Of a DNA stretch of 64,000 nt, positions 49,337 through 58,450 are shown in pieces. Under the pieces are notes generated by a model that saw only the letters and a program-made list of their open reading frames with translations, searched no databases and had not been told where the DNA came from. The stretch's first letter is position 1; each line of letters opens with the position of its first letter. Position numbers and translations under genes: made by a program. The DNA comes from Psychrobacter namhaensis (GTDB lineage Bacteria > Pseudomonadota > Gammaproteobacteria > Pseudomonadales > Moraxellaceae): assembly GCF_016107545.1 (NCBI RefSeq), contig NZ_JABASS010000008.1, positions 57,501-121,500 of the forward strand, in the 5' to 3' direction.

Positions 49337-50069
49337 CCTCGTATAACGCCATACCCGTGGCAACACTCACATTGAGACTTTGTAGGTTGCCATGCTCATT
49401 CCCTGACATGGGGATATAAACCAGCTCATCACAGCTCTCGGTGGTCAGGCGGCGCATGCCCTCTCCTTCTGAGCCCATAATGATTGCCGTCTTGCCTGTC
49501 AAATCGGCGGCATGTATCGGTTTGGCATCAGCACTCAGTGCGGTACCGAAGACAAACACGCCTGCCTGTTTGATTTGTGCGAGCGTACGGGCCAAATTGG
49601 TGACGCTGACAATCGGCATCATTTCTGCCGCGCCAACAGACACTTTGGCCACGGTTGGCGTCAGGCTTGCTGCATGATGTTTTGGACAAACAACTGCATC
49701 CACACCCATCGCCACAGCGGTACGCAAACAAGCCCCAAAATTATGCGCATCGGTGATTTGATCGAGTACCAACAATAAGCACTGCTCACGTCCAGCAATC
49801 GTGTCAAGCAAGCCTTCATCAGCGAAGCCCAACGGACGAGCATGCAGTACGACGCCTTGATGTTGCGGGCTACCACACAACTGAGTGAGCTTATCTTTTT
49901 GCGCCGACTGAATACTGATACCATTGGCATCAGCTTGTGCCATGATGCTCTTTACGTGGCTATCGCTCTCGCGCCCTTGCTGTACAAATAAGCTCAGCCC
50001 ATCAAGAGGACGATGGTCAAGTAAGGCATCAATCGCGTGAATACCATAAAAATAAATGGGTTTTGCCAT
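49299..50069 (-). CDS. rlmB: 23S rRNA (guanosine-2'-O-)-methyltransferase RlmB
   Basis: SpoU/TrmH-family SPOUT methyltransferase that modifies G2251 of 23S rRNA in E. coli. An N-terminal L30e-like substrate domain ('YFYGIHAIDALL') precedes motifs 1-3: 'LDQITDAHNFGACLRTA', 'IIMGSEGEGMRRLT' and 'IPMSGNEHGNLQSLNVSVATGMALYE'. ATG 50069 (MAKPIYFYG) has AGG upstream and gives 256 residues; a longer frame exists but begins in non-conserved sequence. The extra residues in motif 3 (NEHGN) are slightly unusual. Confidence 0.94.
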   Translation of the reverse strand: MAKPIYFYGIHAIDALLDHRPLDGLSLFVQQGRESDSHVKSIMAQADANGISIQSAQKDKLTQLCGSPQHQGVVLHARPLGFADEGLLDTIAGREQCLLLVLDQITDAHNFGACLRTAVAMGVDAVVCPKHHAASLTPTVAKVSVGAAEMMPIVSVTNLARTLAQIKQAGVFVFGTALSADAKPIHAADLTGKTAIIMGSEGEGMRRLTTESCDELVYIPMSGNEHGNLQSLNVSVATGMALYEVNRQRTLAAGQV

Positions 50070-50182
50070 AATAGGCCTACTGAATATAAGTGGATATCGC
50101 GCAATGCGATAAAGTAAAAAGAGGGTTAGCGGTAATTGTACCAACTAATCGATGACTGGTTAGCAAAAATGTCAGCCAATAA

Positions 50183-50226
50183 AAAAAGAAATAAACAACA
50201 CCAATTCGATATTGTTTATTTCTTGA
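50183..50226 (-). terminator. Terminator of ppnP
   Basis: AAGAAATAAACAA (50187-50199 approx.) pairs with TTGTTTATTTCTT (50212-50224); a run of T follows on the minus strand. It lies 67 bp past the ppnP stop. Confidence 0.8.
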
Positions 50227-50292
50227 GGACGTTATGGCTAGTATGGGACATCAATGACGTAAGCGTTTAACGCCCTATTACTGTCAGTTCTA

Positions 50293-50628
50293 TCAGCCTT
50301 CTAAATGGCAAATATACTGAACAATTTCTTCGGTGCGTAGATTAAATCCACTATTCCCTTCGACCACGAATGACTGGCCAGCACGATAATAGCTGAACTC
50401 TTCATCACCATTTATTTTCACCTCACACTCACCGCTGATGATCTCAATACGTTCAGAGGTGTTGGTACTAAAGTGATAATGGTCAACCAAGTTGTCACAA
50501 GGCAAAATAACGCCCAACGTTTTATGGCGACCGTCCTCAAACATGATGGTATGGCTTGAACAACGACCATCATAAGATATTGTCGCCTGGGCATTGACGG
50601 TAACATTCGTAAATTGCGCCGCTGTCAT
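50293..50628 (-). CDS. ppnP: Pyrimidine/purine nucleoside phosphorylase PpnP
   Basis: A 111-residue single-domain cupin of the DUF1255/YaiE family, shown in E. coli to be a broad nucleoside phosphorylase. Motifs are 'SSHTIMFEDGRHKTLGVILPCD', 'YHFSTNTSERIEIISGECEVKINGDEEFSYYRAGQSFVVEGNSGFNL'. The family length (~95-110) fits. It is a single-gene unit with its own terminator. Confidence 0.93.
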   Translation of the reverse strand: MTAAQFTNVTVNAQATISYDGRCSSHTIMFEDGRHKTLGVILPCDNLVDHYHFSTNTSERIEIISGECEVKINGDEEFSYYRAGQSFVVEGNSGFNLRTEEIVQYICHLEG

Positions 50629-51329
50629 AGTGGCTTCCTTATCAAATAATTATGGCAAAACTAAAAAATAAGTAACTGACTTCAGTCAGCTAGCGTGTGC
50701 ATTTTAAAGAAGCGCGCGGGCTTAGATGCCGCTTGCTTTTATGTGAAACACCTATGCTTTCATCATAGAGGCAGGTTCTATGAAAACATACTGATACAAG
50801 GACTCAGTTGCATACCCTTCCAACGATACCTTTCTAATTTTACGAGATTATGACTCGTTGTCATATAGAGGGATGCATAAATCCAGTGGTAAGAGTTTAT
50901 CATTATGTGAGATTATGCTACCACATTATATCTATAAAGTTTGTTAAAGCGACCAGTAAATTCTACTTGTAGTTCAACTTGTGATGTTTGACTCACAGAC
51001 TTTGTAAGGAGCTGTTTTACTCATGTGCGGGCCCTATGTGAGACGGTACTATCGCTGACTGGCTAAATTTGTACATCGTATAGATCACATCATGCTGACT
51101 AAGAATGGCCCCTCTTTGAGGGTTTTATGGTAGTCTTATCACGTCATTTTATCTTATTCATTGCCTTTAGTATTTGTATTTAAAAGTATTTAACACCATA
51201 ATATTTGCCAATCCCATGTATCTACTTACTCCCGATTAATTGACTCATTTTATTCTTTTATTCATCCTATTTTAGATATGACATGCCAGCCTTCTACGTG
51301 AGGCTCATTGTCTGTCATGAGAGGCGTTG
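50629..51329. other. Long intergenic region with an orphan hairpin
   Basis: About 700 bp between divergent ppnP and recN. No recognisable gene. A plus-strand hairpin CCCTC/GAGGG (51110-51122) is followed by TTTT and could end a small transcript from upstream (see findings). An AAGGAG followed by a possible 11-codon frame lies near 51006-51055. Confidence 0.45.
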
Positions 51330-53009
51330 ATGCTCGTATCATTAACTTTACATCAATTTGCGTTAATCGCTCAGCATGAGCTGAATATTGCTGGAGGCTT
51401 TAATGTCATCACCGGTGAGACGGGGGCTGGCAAGTCGTTATTACTGGATGCGCTTTCCTTATGTGCAGGCGAACGCGCAGATAGCGCGATGGTCAGGCAT
51501 GGCGCCACGCACGCAGATATTTATGCGCAGTTTGATGTAGAAAACAATCCAGTTGTTGCTGATTGGTTTGCAAAAAGTGACAGACCACTAGAAGAGCCTG
51601 AAGTGTTGATTCGCCGGCAATTGAGTAACACTGGCCGCTCAAAAGCGTGGTTAAATGGTACGCCAGTGAGCCTCGCTGAATTAAAAAGCTTGGGATCATT
51701 ACTGGTCAATATTCATAGCCAACATGCCCAGCAAGCCTTACTCAAGCCGCAGTTTGTGGTGCAATGGCTGGATGAAATGGCGCAGATATCTCCTCTTGCT
51801 GCGCAAACCGCAAGCAGCTATCAGCAGTATCAAAAGCTTAAACGTCAGGCTGATGATATCGCCAGCCGTGAATCGCAACGCCAAGATCGCATCCAACTGC
51901 TACAAAGCCAACTTGCTGATATTGCACCGTTACTGGCCGTTGACTATGCAGATGTCGAAGCGGAGCACGAAGAGCTGTCTAACATTGAAGCACTGATGAC
52001 GGAGGCCAGTCATGGTTTGCATCTACTAGATAATGACACCGACGAACCAGATGTCATGACCCTGCTAGGTCAAGCGATCAAGCTCTGTGATCATCAAATA
52101 AGCGTCAGCCAAACCTTTGAGCAAGCGTCTGAGCAACTGCATTTAGCACAGCAGCAAATTACGGAGGTGACGGCGCTACTCTCAGACTATGCAGAGCAGC
52201 AACTGCCTGACCCTGAGCGCTTACAAACACTAGACAGTTTAATCAGCCTAGGGCACCGATTATCGCGCAAGCATAATTTGCCAGCGGGCGCATTGATTAA
52301 TGAAGCACAGAGCTGGCAAGCGCAGTTAGAACAATTAGAAAACGAGCCAAGCAGTGACGCGATGGCGTCGCAAATCGAACAAGCTTGGCAAGACTATTTG
52401 GCGTTGGCCACACAATTGAACAAGGCACGCTCGAAGGCCGCGCCAGTCGTCAGCAAACAACTGATCAAACAGCTGCAGCCCCTCGCCCTGCCCAACGCGC
52501 GCTGTGAATTCGTCTTTACCAAAAAAGCCGATCCGAGCCAGTATAATGCGCAAGGCTGCTTTGATATTGACTTATTGTTTAGCGCCAATGTGGGTATGCC
52601 GATGCAGCCACTACATAAAATTGCCTCCGGGGGTGAGTTGTCACGCATGGCGCTAGTGATGCAAGTCATGCAAGCGACCAATGCCGACAACAATGCCGCC
52701 AAGCCCATGCTGGTATTTGATGAGGTGGATGTCGGTATCAGCGGCGGTACAGCACAAGTGGTCGGTGAGCTGTTACGGGCGCTTGGTCAAACGCAGCAAC
52801 TGCTCGCCATTACCCACCAAGCACAAGTGGCCGCGCAAGCGCATCAGCACATCTTGGTGCAAAAACATCATCAAGAGCAGACAGAAAGTGAGCTGTTAAT
52901 ATTGACTGATTCTGCGCAAGTCGATGAACTGGCACGCATGTCAGGCGGCGTCACCATTACTGACGTTACTCGTGATCATGCCCGTAGTTTATTGACCGAT
53001 GTTAAATAA
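51330..53009 (+). CDS. recN: DNA repair protein RecN
   Basis: SMC-like ATPase in double-strand-break repair. Walker A GETGAGKS at residues 29-36; coiled-coil arms at ~155-210 and ~300-355; C-terminal signature 'IASGGELSRMALVMQVM' and Walker B 'MLVFDEVDVGISGG'. The H-loop region is 'LLAITHQAQVAAQAHQHILV'. ATG 51330 has GAGAGG 5 bp upstream. No E. coli-type LexA box was noticed upstream, in line with the lack of LexA in Moraxellaceae as I know it. Confidence 0.97.
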   Translation: MLVSLTLHQFALIAQHELNIAGGFNVITGETGAGKSLLLDALSLCAGERADSAMVRHGATHADIYAQFDVENNPVVADWFAKSDRPLEEPEVLIRRQLSNTGRSKAWLNGTPVSLAELKSLGSLLVNIHSQHAQQALLKPQFVVQWLDEMAQISPLAAQTASSYQQYQKLKRQADDIASRESQRQDRIQLLQSQLADIAPLLAVDYADVEAEHEELSNIEALMTEASHGLHLLDNDTDEPDVMTLLGQAIKLCDHQISVSQTFEQASEQLHLAQQQITEVTALLSDYAEQQLPDPERLQTLDSLISLGHRLSRKHNLPAGALINEAQSWQAQLEQLENEPSSDAMASQIEQAWQDYLALATQLNKARSKAAPVVSKQLIKQLQPLALPNARCEFVFTKKADPSQYNAQGCFDIDLLFSANVGMPMQPLHKIASGGELSRMALVMQVMQATNADNNAAKPMLVFDEVDVGISGGTAQVVGELLRALGQTQQLLAITHQAQVAAQAHQHILVQKHHQEQTESELLILTDSAQVDELARMSGGVTITDVTRDHARSLLTDVK

Positions 53010-53127
53010 AAGTCAGTTGCCTCAACTTGTGATCTTGCCACTGATAAATATTTGCTTTGGTTGATTTTCTACTCATTATCGCCATATAGTGGTCTCTCAC
53101 CTTTATTATTAGGTTGCGTTTGTCTCT

Positions 53128-53691
53128 ATGTCTAAAGCTAATTTGACCCATCACTTCTTAATCGCGGCGCCAGAGCTATCAGACCCAAGGTTTGAGCAGG
53201 CCTTAATCTACATTTGTCGTCATGATAAGCATGGGGCACTAGGTCTTATGGTCAATCGTCCGCTAGAGCAATCTCGCGTGGGCAAACTCTTAGAAGACTT
53301 AAATATTGAGGTGACTGACTCGCAAGTGATGGAGGATCTGGCATTAGAAGGGGGGCCTATGTACCCTGAGGTTGGCTTTGTCTTGCACACAGGTCAGCCA
53401 GAATGGGCCTCTTCTTTTGCTATTTCAGAAAACGTCTGTATTACGACAAGCCAAGATATTCTTAAACGGATCGCGGCAGGTCAAGGTGTGGGTCATTATC
53501 AGCTGTGCTTGGGTCATGCCAGTTGGGGCAAAAAACAGCTTGAACAAGAACTAGATAGCGGCGACTGGCTGGTGTGCCCAGCCGATTTGAATTTATTGTT
53601 TGACACACCGTTTGAAGAACGTTGGCAGATTGCCGCTGACAAGATTGGCGTGAATTTTGACTATCTTAGCAGCGATATCGGACACGCTTAA
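53128..53691 (+). CDS. yqgE: YqgE/AlgH family protein (UPF0301)
   Basis: A 187-residue conserved protein of unknown biochemical role; AlgH in Pseudomonas was first linked to alginate regulation. Signatures are '[40 protein letters not shown]', '[15 protein letters not shown]' and '[26 protein letters not shown]'. It is followed by ruvX, the usual gammaproteobacterial pair. Confidence 0.95.
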   Translation: MSKANLTHHFLIAAPELSDPRFEQALIYICRHDKHGALGLMVNRPLEQSRVGKLLEDLNIEVTDSQVMEDLALEGGPMYPEVGFVLHTGQPEWASSFAISENVCITTSQDILKRIAAGQGVGHYQLCLGHASWGKKQLEQELDSGDWLVCPADLNLLFDTPFEERWQIAADKIGVNFDYLSSDIGHA

Positions 53692-53738
53692 TATCGTATT
53701 CTCTATGAATACAGACATAAAAATAGGTAACATCCTTT

Positions 53739-54281
53739 ATGATGGTAGATCGTACTCCTATAACAGATAGCGAAGATAGCTCAGAGATGGGGGCTAGTAG
53801 CATCGCTGCACCAGCCGTCAAACCGCATCTGGTCTTGGCCTTAGATTATGGCGTCAAAAAGATGGGCATGGCGCTGGGTAACACCATTACTGAGACCGCA
53901 CGTGCCTTTGATATCCTAGCGATGAACAATGGTCAACCAGACTGGGACAACTTACTGGGCATTATTAAAGTGTGGGGCGTGGCAAAAGTGGTGGTGGGGT
54001 TACCACTGAACATGGATGGTAGCAGCTCCATGCTCTCAAAACGGGCCCACAAGTTCGCCCGCCGCTTAGCTCATAGAATCATGGAGCAGCATTTGCCGGT
54101 AACGGTATCTCTGTGTGATGAGCGCTTAACCTCAGTCGCTGCTAGGGAAATAGCGTGGGAAAACGGCTGGATTAAGCATGAGCGCGCGCCGATTGATGAC
54201 ATCTCTGCGTGCATCTTGATGTCGACCTATTTTGCTGACCCTAATACCAGTCTTGCCATTGATGCCATCAAAGCAGATTAA
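53739..54281 (+). CDS. ruvX: RuvX/YqgF family Holliday-junction-resolvase-like protein
   Basis: RNase H-fold nuclease implicated in 16S rRNA 5'-end processing and possibly recombination. Motifs are 'VLALDYGVKKMGMALGNTITETA', 'VVVGLPLNMDGSSSMLSKRAHKFA', 'VSLCDERLTSVAAREIAWENG' and a final Asp in 'APIDDISACILM'. The ~30-residue hydrophilic N-terminus is an addition. The length of 180 exceeds the usual ~140. It is co-directional with yqgE, 47 bp downstream. Confidence 0.94.
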   Translation: MMVDRTPITDSEDSSEMGASSIAAPAVKPHLVLALDYGVKKMGMALGNTITETARAFDILAMNNGQPDWDNLLGIIKVWGVAKVVVGLPLNMDGSSSMLSKRAHKFARRLAHRIMEQHLPVTVSLCDERLTSVAAREIAWENGWIKHERAPIDDISACILMSTYFADPNTSLAIDAIKAD

Positions 54282-54367
54282 TTGAGTGACCAGTTTTTCT
54301 AACGTTCCACACAACACGGCTATTTTCTGATAGGTCGTAACTCTAAACGGATACATGACTGATTACT

Positions 54368-54847
54368 ATGACCACTGTCTCAGACCAATCCTTGCAAAAT
54401 AAGTCGCAACACGGCTTTGCCCCGCTTGCCATCGCTCGTATTAAAGGCGCCCAGCGTGCAAACCAGATAGCGATTTATCTCATTTATGCCGCTCTCTTCG
54501 CTTTTGTGGTCTTTGGTACCATTGCCAGTGTTAAAGCGTTCCATGGCAATCAGCTGCTTTATCAATTGTTTTATAATTTGCCCTATGCGTTGGTTGCGCT
54601 CACGATTCCTATTACTGTTTATGATGCCTTAGTCATTTATCGTTATCGTCTGAATCAACCGTCGATGATTGCGCTGAGCATTGGCGTGTCGACCATTATC
54701 TTGATCGGCGGGTTATTATTTGCCGACACGGTGTGGCTCGGTCTAGCATCTTGGCTGGGTGTGGCGTTTTTATTCAAAGTGACTTTTAAGCGCTTCTTTA
54801 ACTATTTAGAAGTACAAGAGGACTCTGACATTGTCGAAGAGACATAA
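54368..54847 (+). CDS. Small polytopic membrane protein, unknown function
   Basis: I do not recognise the family. The 159-residue product has four hydrophobic segments (about 36-56, 68-88, 99-117 and 119-137) between a hydrophilic N-terminus and an acidic tail (EVQEDSDIVEET). It lies 86 bp after ruvX and 75 bp before the tusA-like gene, on the same strand, and could be part of that unit. No catalytic motif is evident. Confidence 0.72.
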   Translation: MTTVSDQSLQNKSQHGFAPLAIARIKGAQRANQIAIYLIYAALFAFVVFGTIASVKAFHGNQLLYQLFYNLPYALVALTIPITVYDALVIYRYRLNQPSMIALSIGVSTIILIGGLLFADTVWLGLASWLGVAFLFKVTFKRFFNYLEVQEDSDIVEET

Positions 54848-54922
54848 AGTACGCGCCTAAAAGCACGTCTGTGCATTACTCTTGTATTTTAAACTTAACT
54901 TTATTGATTCAAAATTACCATT

Positions 54923-55249
54923 ATGACTACTTCTATCACGCAAACGGCTATCAATCATCATTTAGACACTCAAGGACTGATCTGTCCTGAGCCAGTCATG
55001 ATGCTGCATCGCACCATTCGTCAGGCGGATGGCGGTGATGTGATTGAAATACTGGCGACCGACCCGGCCACCACCCGTGATATTCCTAATTTTTGTCGTC
55101 ATTTAGGGCACACGCTTGTCCATCAAGAAACCCTCGCTGAAGATGTGAGCTTGGATATAGATCCTGATGAAATCACGGTCGCTGACGATAATGATGAGCC
55201 TACGAATGGCACGCTTTATCGTTATTTGGTTAAGAAAAAAAACGCTTAA
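54923..55249 (+). CDS. tusA: TusA-family sulfurtransferase
   Basis: A 108-residue sulfur carrier with the CPxP motif 'QGLICPEPVMMLHRTIR' (persulfide-forming C21) and 'VIEILATDPATTRDIPNFCRHLGHTLV'. TusA relays sulfur to the tRNA 2-thiouridine pathway and other acceptors. An extra ~30 residues follow the domain (acidic tail ending YRYLVKKKNA). The gene symbol is by family; paralogues exist in many genomes. Confidence 0.88.
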   Translation: MTTSITQTAINHHLDTQGLICPEPVMMLHRTIRQADGGDVIEILATDPATTRDIPNFCRHLGHTLVHQETLAEDVSLDIDPDEITVADDNDEPTNGTLYRYLVKKKNA

Positions 55250-55257
55250 TTTTTTCT

Positions 55258-55286
55258 TTTTGACGTTGATTTACTGTCAATTTTTA
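55258..55286 (+). terminator. Possible terminator after tusA
   Basis: TTGAC/GTCAA stem with an 11-12 nt loop (about 55260-55280) followed by TTTTT. AT-rich and weak. Confidence 0.4.
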
Positions 55287-55324
55287 GCCATTCCCTGTTT
55301 TAGCTATCCTCTGAGTATTGTCTT

Positions 55325-56263
55325 ATGAGTCGTGATCGCGCCGTACAACAGCGACAACCGAAAGCCTTGGCAGTAGATGATGAGCCTAGCTACATGACTG
55401 AGTTTCGTCAAGCTATGCTGGCGCGTGGTCTGGCGACGCGTACTCGTAATGCGTATGTCCGTGATTTGCGCGCTTGTGAATTAACCAGTCCTATCGCTTT
55501 GACCCGCTGGCAGCCTGACGATGTGCTGCACTGTCTCTCCTTTGTTGCACGGGACGGCAAAACCCCACGTACCCAAGCGCGCATGCTCTCAAGCCTGCGT
55601 CAGTTTTATTTATGGATGATCGCTAGCAATCTGCGTGAAGACAACCCCTGTGAGCGTATCAAAAGTCCAAAGCTTGGTCGTCCGCTACCGAAAGATTTGA
55701 GCGAAGCGGATGTCGACAATCTACTCGCTGCACCCGATACCAGCACCGCCCTCGGACTACGCGACAAAGCCATGCTAGAGGTACTCTATGCTTGCGGTCT
55801 GCGCGTCAGCGAATTGATTAATCTCTCGCTTGAGCAAGTCAATCTCAATTCTGGCTGGTTACAAATCACGGGGAAAGGTAATAAAACGCGACTGGTGCCC
55901 TTAGGCGAATATGCTAGCGATGCGCTAGAAGATTATCTGTCTCATGGGCGTGGCGATTTGATTGCGCACTTAAAATCAGGTAATTGCCAAGCGGTGTTTT
56001 TGACCGCGCAAGGTGGCTATATGACGCGGCAGAACTTTTGGTATTTGCTCAAAAAATACGCCAAAGTTGCCAGTATTGACAAAGAGCTATCGCCGCATAC
56101 CTTACGGCACGCCTTTGCCACTCACCTGCTCAATCATGGGGCGGACTTGCGTAGCGTGCAATTGTTATTGGGGCACAGTGATCTATCAACGACACAAATT
56201 TATACCCATGTGGCGACGGCGAGGTTGCAGAAATTGCACGCAGCACATCATCCGAGAGGGTGA
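55325..56263 (+). CDS. xerD: Tyrosine recombinase XerD
   Basis: Resolves chromosome dimers at dif with XerC and FtsK. The catalytic residues are R160 ('ACGLRVSE'), K184 ('GKGNK'), H258 and R261 ('HTLRHAFATHLLNHG'), H284 ('LLGHSDLSTT') and nucleophile Y293 ('IYTHV'). An SAM-like DNA-binding N-terminal domain is present after a ~20-residue extension. XerD is preferred to XerC from overall wording ('GLRVSELINLSLEQVN'), but only a comparison with the second copy would settle it. Length 312. Confidence 0.9.
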   Translation: MSRDRAVQQRQPKALAVDDEPSYMTEFRQAMLARGLATRTRNAYVRDLRACELTSPIALTRWQPDDVLHCLSFVARDGKTPRTQARMLSSLRQFYLWMIASNLREDNPCERIKSPKLGRPLPKDLSEADVDNLLAAPDTSTALGLRDKAMLEVLYACGLRVSELINLSLEQVNLNSGWLQITGKGNKTRLVPLGEYASDALEDYLSHGRGDLIAHLKSGNCQAVFLTAQGGYMTRQNFWYLLKKYAKVASIDKELSPHTLRHAFATHLLNHGADLRSVQLLLGHSDLSTTQIYTHVATARLQKLHAAHHPRG

Positions 56264-56270
56264 GAACCGT

Positions 56271-56289
56271 TAAAAAGAAGCACTGCTTC
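56271..56289 (-). terminator. Orphan minus-strand hairpin with U-run
   Basis: GAAGC (56277-56281) pairs with GCTTC (56285-56289); on the minus strand TTTTTA follows. No minus-strand gene lies upstream within 900 bp, so its role is unclear. Confidence 0.4.
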
Positions 56290-56548
56290 GTTAGGTTCGC
56301 AAGAGAAAATCCCTTAAAGAGGACTTTTCTATAAGTGTCCTTTACGTCCAACCGTCCCGCTCAGAGTGACAGATACAAACAACAGGCACGATTGGCTCTT
56401 CTTGCATTTGTAGAAATACAATTCTCTCAATCCATAGCTGCAAACCTGCCCGTTTCTCGTTACAATACCCTTAATAATGTGCGTCATCATATGCACACTG
56501 TCTGATTGGGCCGCGCAGCCTTTTTACTTATCTATATTTGAGAATTCC

Positions 56549-57157
56549 ATGAGCCATAGACCGCCTGCTGACTTATTAAAAAACGCCGAACATTGGCGCG
56601 AAGACATTCACTTTCGCCAAGACGTGCTGGGTAAGCCATTTGATTTTTCAACCACCTGGGGCATTTTTTCGCCGCAAAAGCTCGATGATGGCAGCCTGAT
56701 GCTGCTCGATTATGTGGACTTTCAAGCGGATGATGATTCGATAGATTTGGGCTGCGGCTATGGTGTGCTTGGTATGACAGCCGCGCGTGAGTGTCCAAAT
56801 GGTCAGCATACACTGATTGATAAAGACTTTATGGCGGTAGAATATGCGCGCCGTAATTGCGAAAAAAACGGTCTAAAAAATGTCGATGTGCATTTATCTA
56901 ATGGCTTTAACCATGTGGCAAAGGACAAAGACTTTAGCCTTGTCATGTCAAACTTGCCTGCCAAAGTCGGCAAAGAGCAGCATTACTTATACTTCCTCGA
57001 TGCCTATGCGCGGATGCGTCAAGGCGGGCGTTTTTATGTGGTGACGATCAACGGTCTGCGCCAGTTTATGAAGCGCTCATTTACCGAAGTGTTTGGCAAT
57101 AGCGAAAAGATCAAACAAGGCAAGACTTATACGATTACCATGGCGACCAAAGATTAA
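56549..57157 (+). CDS. RsmC-like class I SAM methyltransferase
   Basis: A 202-residue Rossmann methyltransferase of the small 'MTS' group to which RsmC and RlmG belong. SAM motif I is 'IDLGCGYGVLGMTAA' (66-72 core), with an acidic residue in 'HTLIDKD'. The usual substrate-base motif N-P-P-F/Y-H is replaced by 'SNLPAKVGKEQHYLYF' (135-139). The N-terminal half of RsmC is missing, so this is the single-domain form. The upstream frame beginning at 56477 is not conserved. Substrate unknown, probably RNA. Confidence 0.83.
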   Translation: MSHRPPADLLKNAEHWREDIHFRQDVLGKPFDFSTTWGIFSPQKLDDGSLMLLDYVDFQADDDSIDLGCGYGVLGMTAARECPNGQHTLIDKDFMAVEYARRNCEKNGLKNVDVHLSNGFNHVAKDKDFSLVMSNLPAKVGKEQHYLYFLDAYARMRQGGRFYVVTINGLRQFMKRSFTEVFGNSEKIKQGKTYTITMATKD

Positions 57158-57194
57158 TTTTTTGACAGCCTAAACATTTAAAAATCGTACAAGC

Positions 57195-57233
57195 AAAAGC
57201 CCGCCAAAACACAAATGTTTTGGCGGGCTTTTT
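57195..57233. terminator. Strong bidirectional terminator
   Basis: AAAAGCCCGCCAAAACA (57195-57211) pairs perfectly with its complement ending GGGCTTTT (57216-57232), 4-nt loop, U-run on both strands. It lies between the convergent methyltransferase and lptG genes. Confidence 0.95.
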
Positions 57234-57241
57234 TATGGCTA

Positions 57242-58450
57242 CTACATTTGCCGCTTGAGTAAATAACCACCCAATACCGCACTAACAATAATCGGTAATA
57301 GCACCATAAATAACGGCGAAAATCCAGTCGCGAGCGAGACAAAGCCCACCAAGTCTTGTATATAACTGAACAGCAAGCCGAACAGTAATGCCACAACGAT
57401 ACGCAAACCCAGACTGTGCGTTCGTAGCGAACCAAACACGAATGAGCAAGCCACAATCACCAAAGATAAAATAGACAACGGCGATAACAGCTTTTGCCAA
57501 AATGCCAACTCATGGCTCAAAGAGCGTTGACCTTGCTGACGCATAAACTGACGATGCTCATACAACTGGGTCAATGACAAATCCTCTGCCTTGCGCGTGA
57601 GCAAATACACAGACTCAGGGGCAAATGGCAGGCTTAACGTGTCAGATGGTGAGATGGCTTGGCTACTGTCAAACCCTTGGTTGATGGTGAGTTTGGTCAT
57701 GTTGTTCAGCTGCCACTCATAACGATACTGCTCGCTCGGTTTGCTGTTATTAGCATCTATAGGTTCGCGGCCGATATATTGCCCCCCTTCAGCGTGGACG
57801 GCCGTTTGCAAATTCCCGTCATTATCTAAATGCCAACGCTTGACTTCACCGATATTGCCTTCGACATCAGCGTAATCGATGTACAAAATATCGCTGCCAT
57901 CAGGCTTGGTATCGCCACCCTCTGAGCGCTCAAAGCGCGGCTGTAGTGTCCAATAACCGCGTACCGACGTGACCAAAGAACTGCTGTCTTCCTCATTAAT
58001 CTCTTTCGCCAACTGATTGGAGTGCGGTAAGACAAACTGATTGATCGCCAGCGCTAACAGGACAAAGAGCAAAGCAGGCTGTAGCACCCAGCCGACAATA
58101 CGATACACGCTCACTCCAGCGGCGCGCATCACCACCAGCTCACTTTTATTGGCGAGCAAACCCAAGCCTACCACCGCGCCAAGTAACGCACCCGTTGGGA
58201 TAAACTGCTCTAAAAAGTAGGGGGAGCGATAAAAGATATACTTGATCGCCTCACTCATCGTGTAGCTCTCATCTAACGAATCAAGCTCTGATAAATAAGA
58301 GAAAACCAACTGTAACGCCCACAGACCTAAGACCGCGGCGATAATAGCAAGCAGCGCGTTGCGTTTGACATAACGACTCAGTACTTTTAAGTTGGTCGGT
58401 TTTTGCGCAAGCTGATCAGTGGCCGGTGATTTTGCAAATAAAGAACGCAT
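57242..58450 (-). CDS. lptG: LPS export permease LptG
   Basis: Inner-membrane permease of the LptB2FG complex that extracts lipopolysaccharide. Three N-terminal membrane segments, a periplasmic beta-jellyroll (~130-290) and three C-terminal segments are visible. 'YFLEQFIPTGALLGAVVGLGLLANKSELVVMRAAGVSVYRI' is the YjgP/YjgQ signature with the coupling helix. The ATG overlaps the lptF stop by one base (TAATG), so translation is coupled. It is the second gene of the pair. Confidence 0.95.
   Translation of the reverse strand: MRSLFAKSPATDQLAQKPTNLKVLSRYVKRNALLAIIAAVLGLWALQLVFSYLSELDSLDESYTMSEAIKYIFYRSPYFLEQFIPTGALLGAVVGLGLLANKSELVVMRAAGVSVYRIVGWVLQPALLFVLLALAINQFVLPHSNQLAKEINEEDSSSLVTSVRGYWTLQPRFERSEGGDTKPDGSDILYIDYADVEGNIGEVKRWHLDNDGNLQTAVHAEGGQYIGREPIDANNSKPSEQYRYEWQLNNMTKLTINQGFDSSQAISPSDTLSLPFAPESVYLLTRKAEDLSLTQLYEHRQFMRQQGQRSLSHELAFWQKLLSPLSILSLVIVACSFVFGSLRTHSLGLRIVVALLFGLLFSYIQDLVGFVSLATGFSPLFMVLLPIIVSAVLGGYLLKRQM

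Noticed and set aside
55325..56263. Phage-type or integron integrase
   Set aside because: Length, catalytic spacing and context match the housekeeping XerD recombinase; no attachment site or cargo lies nearby.
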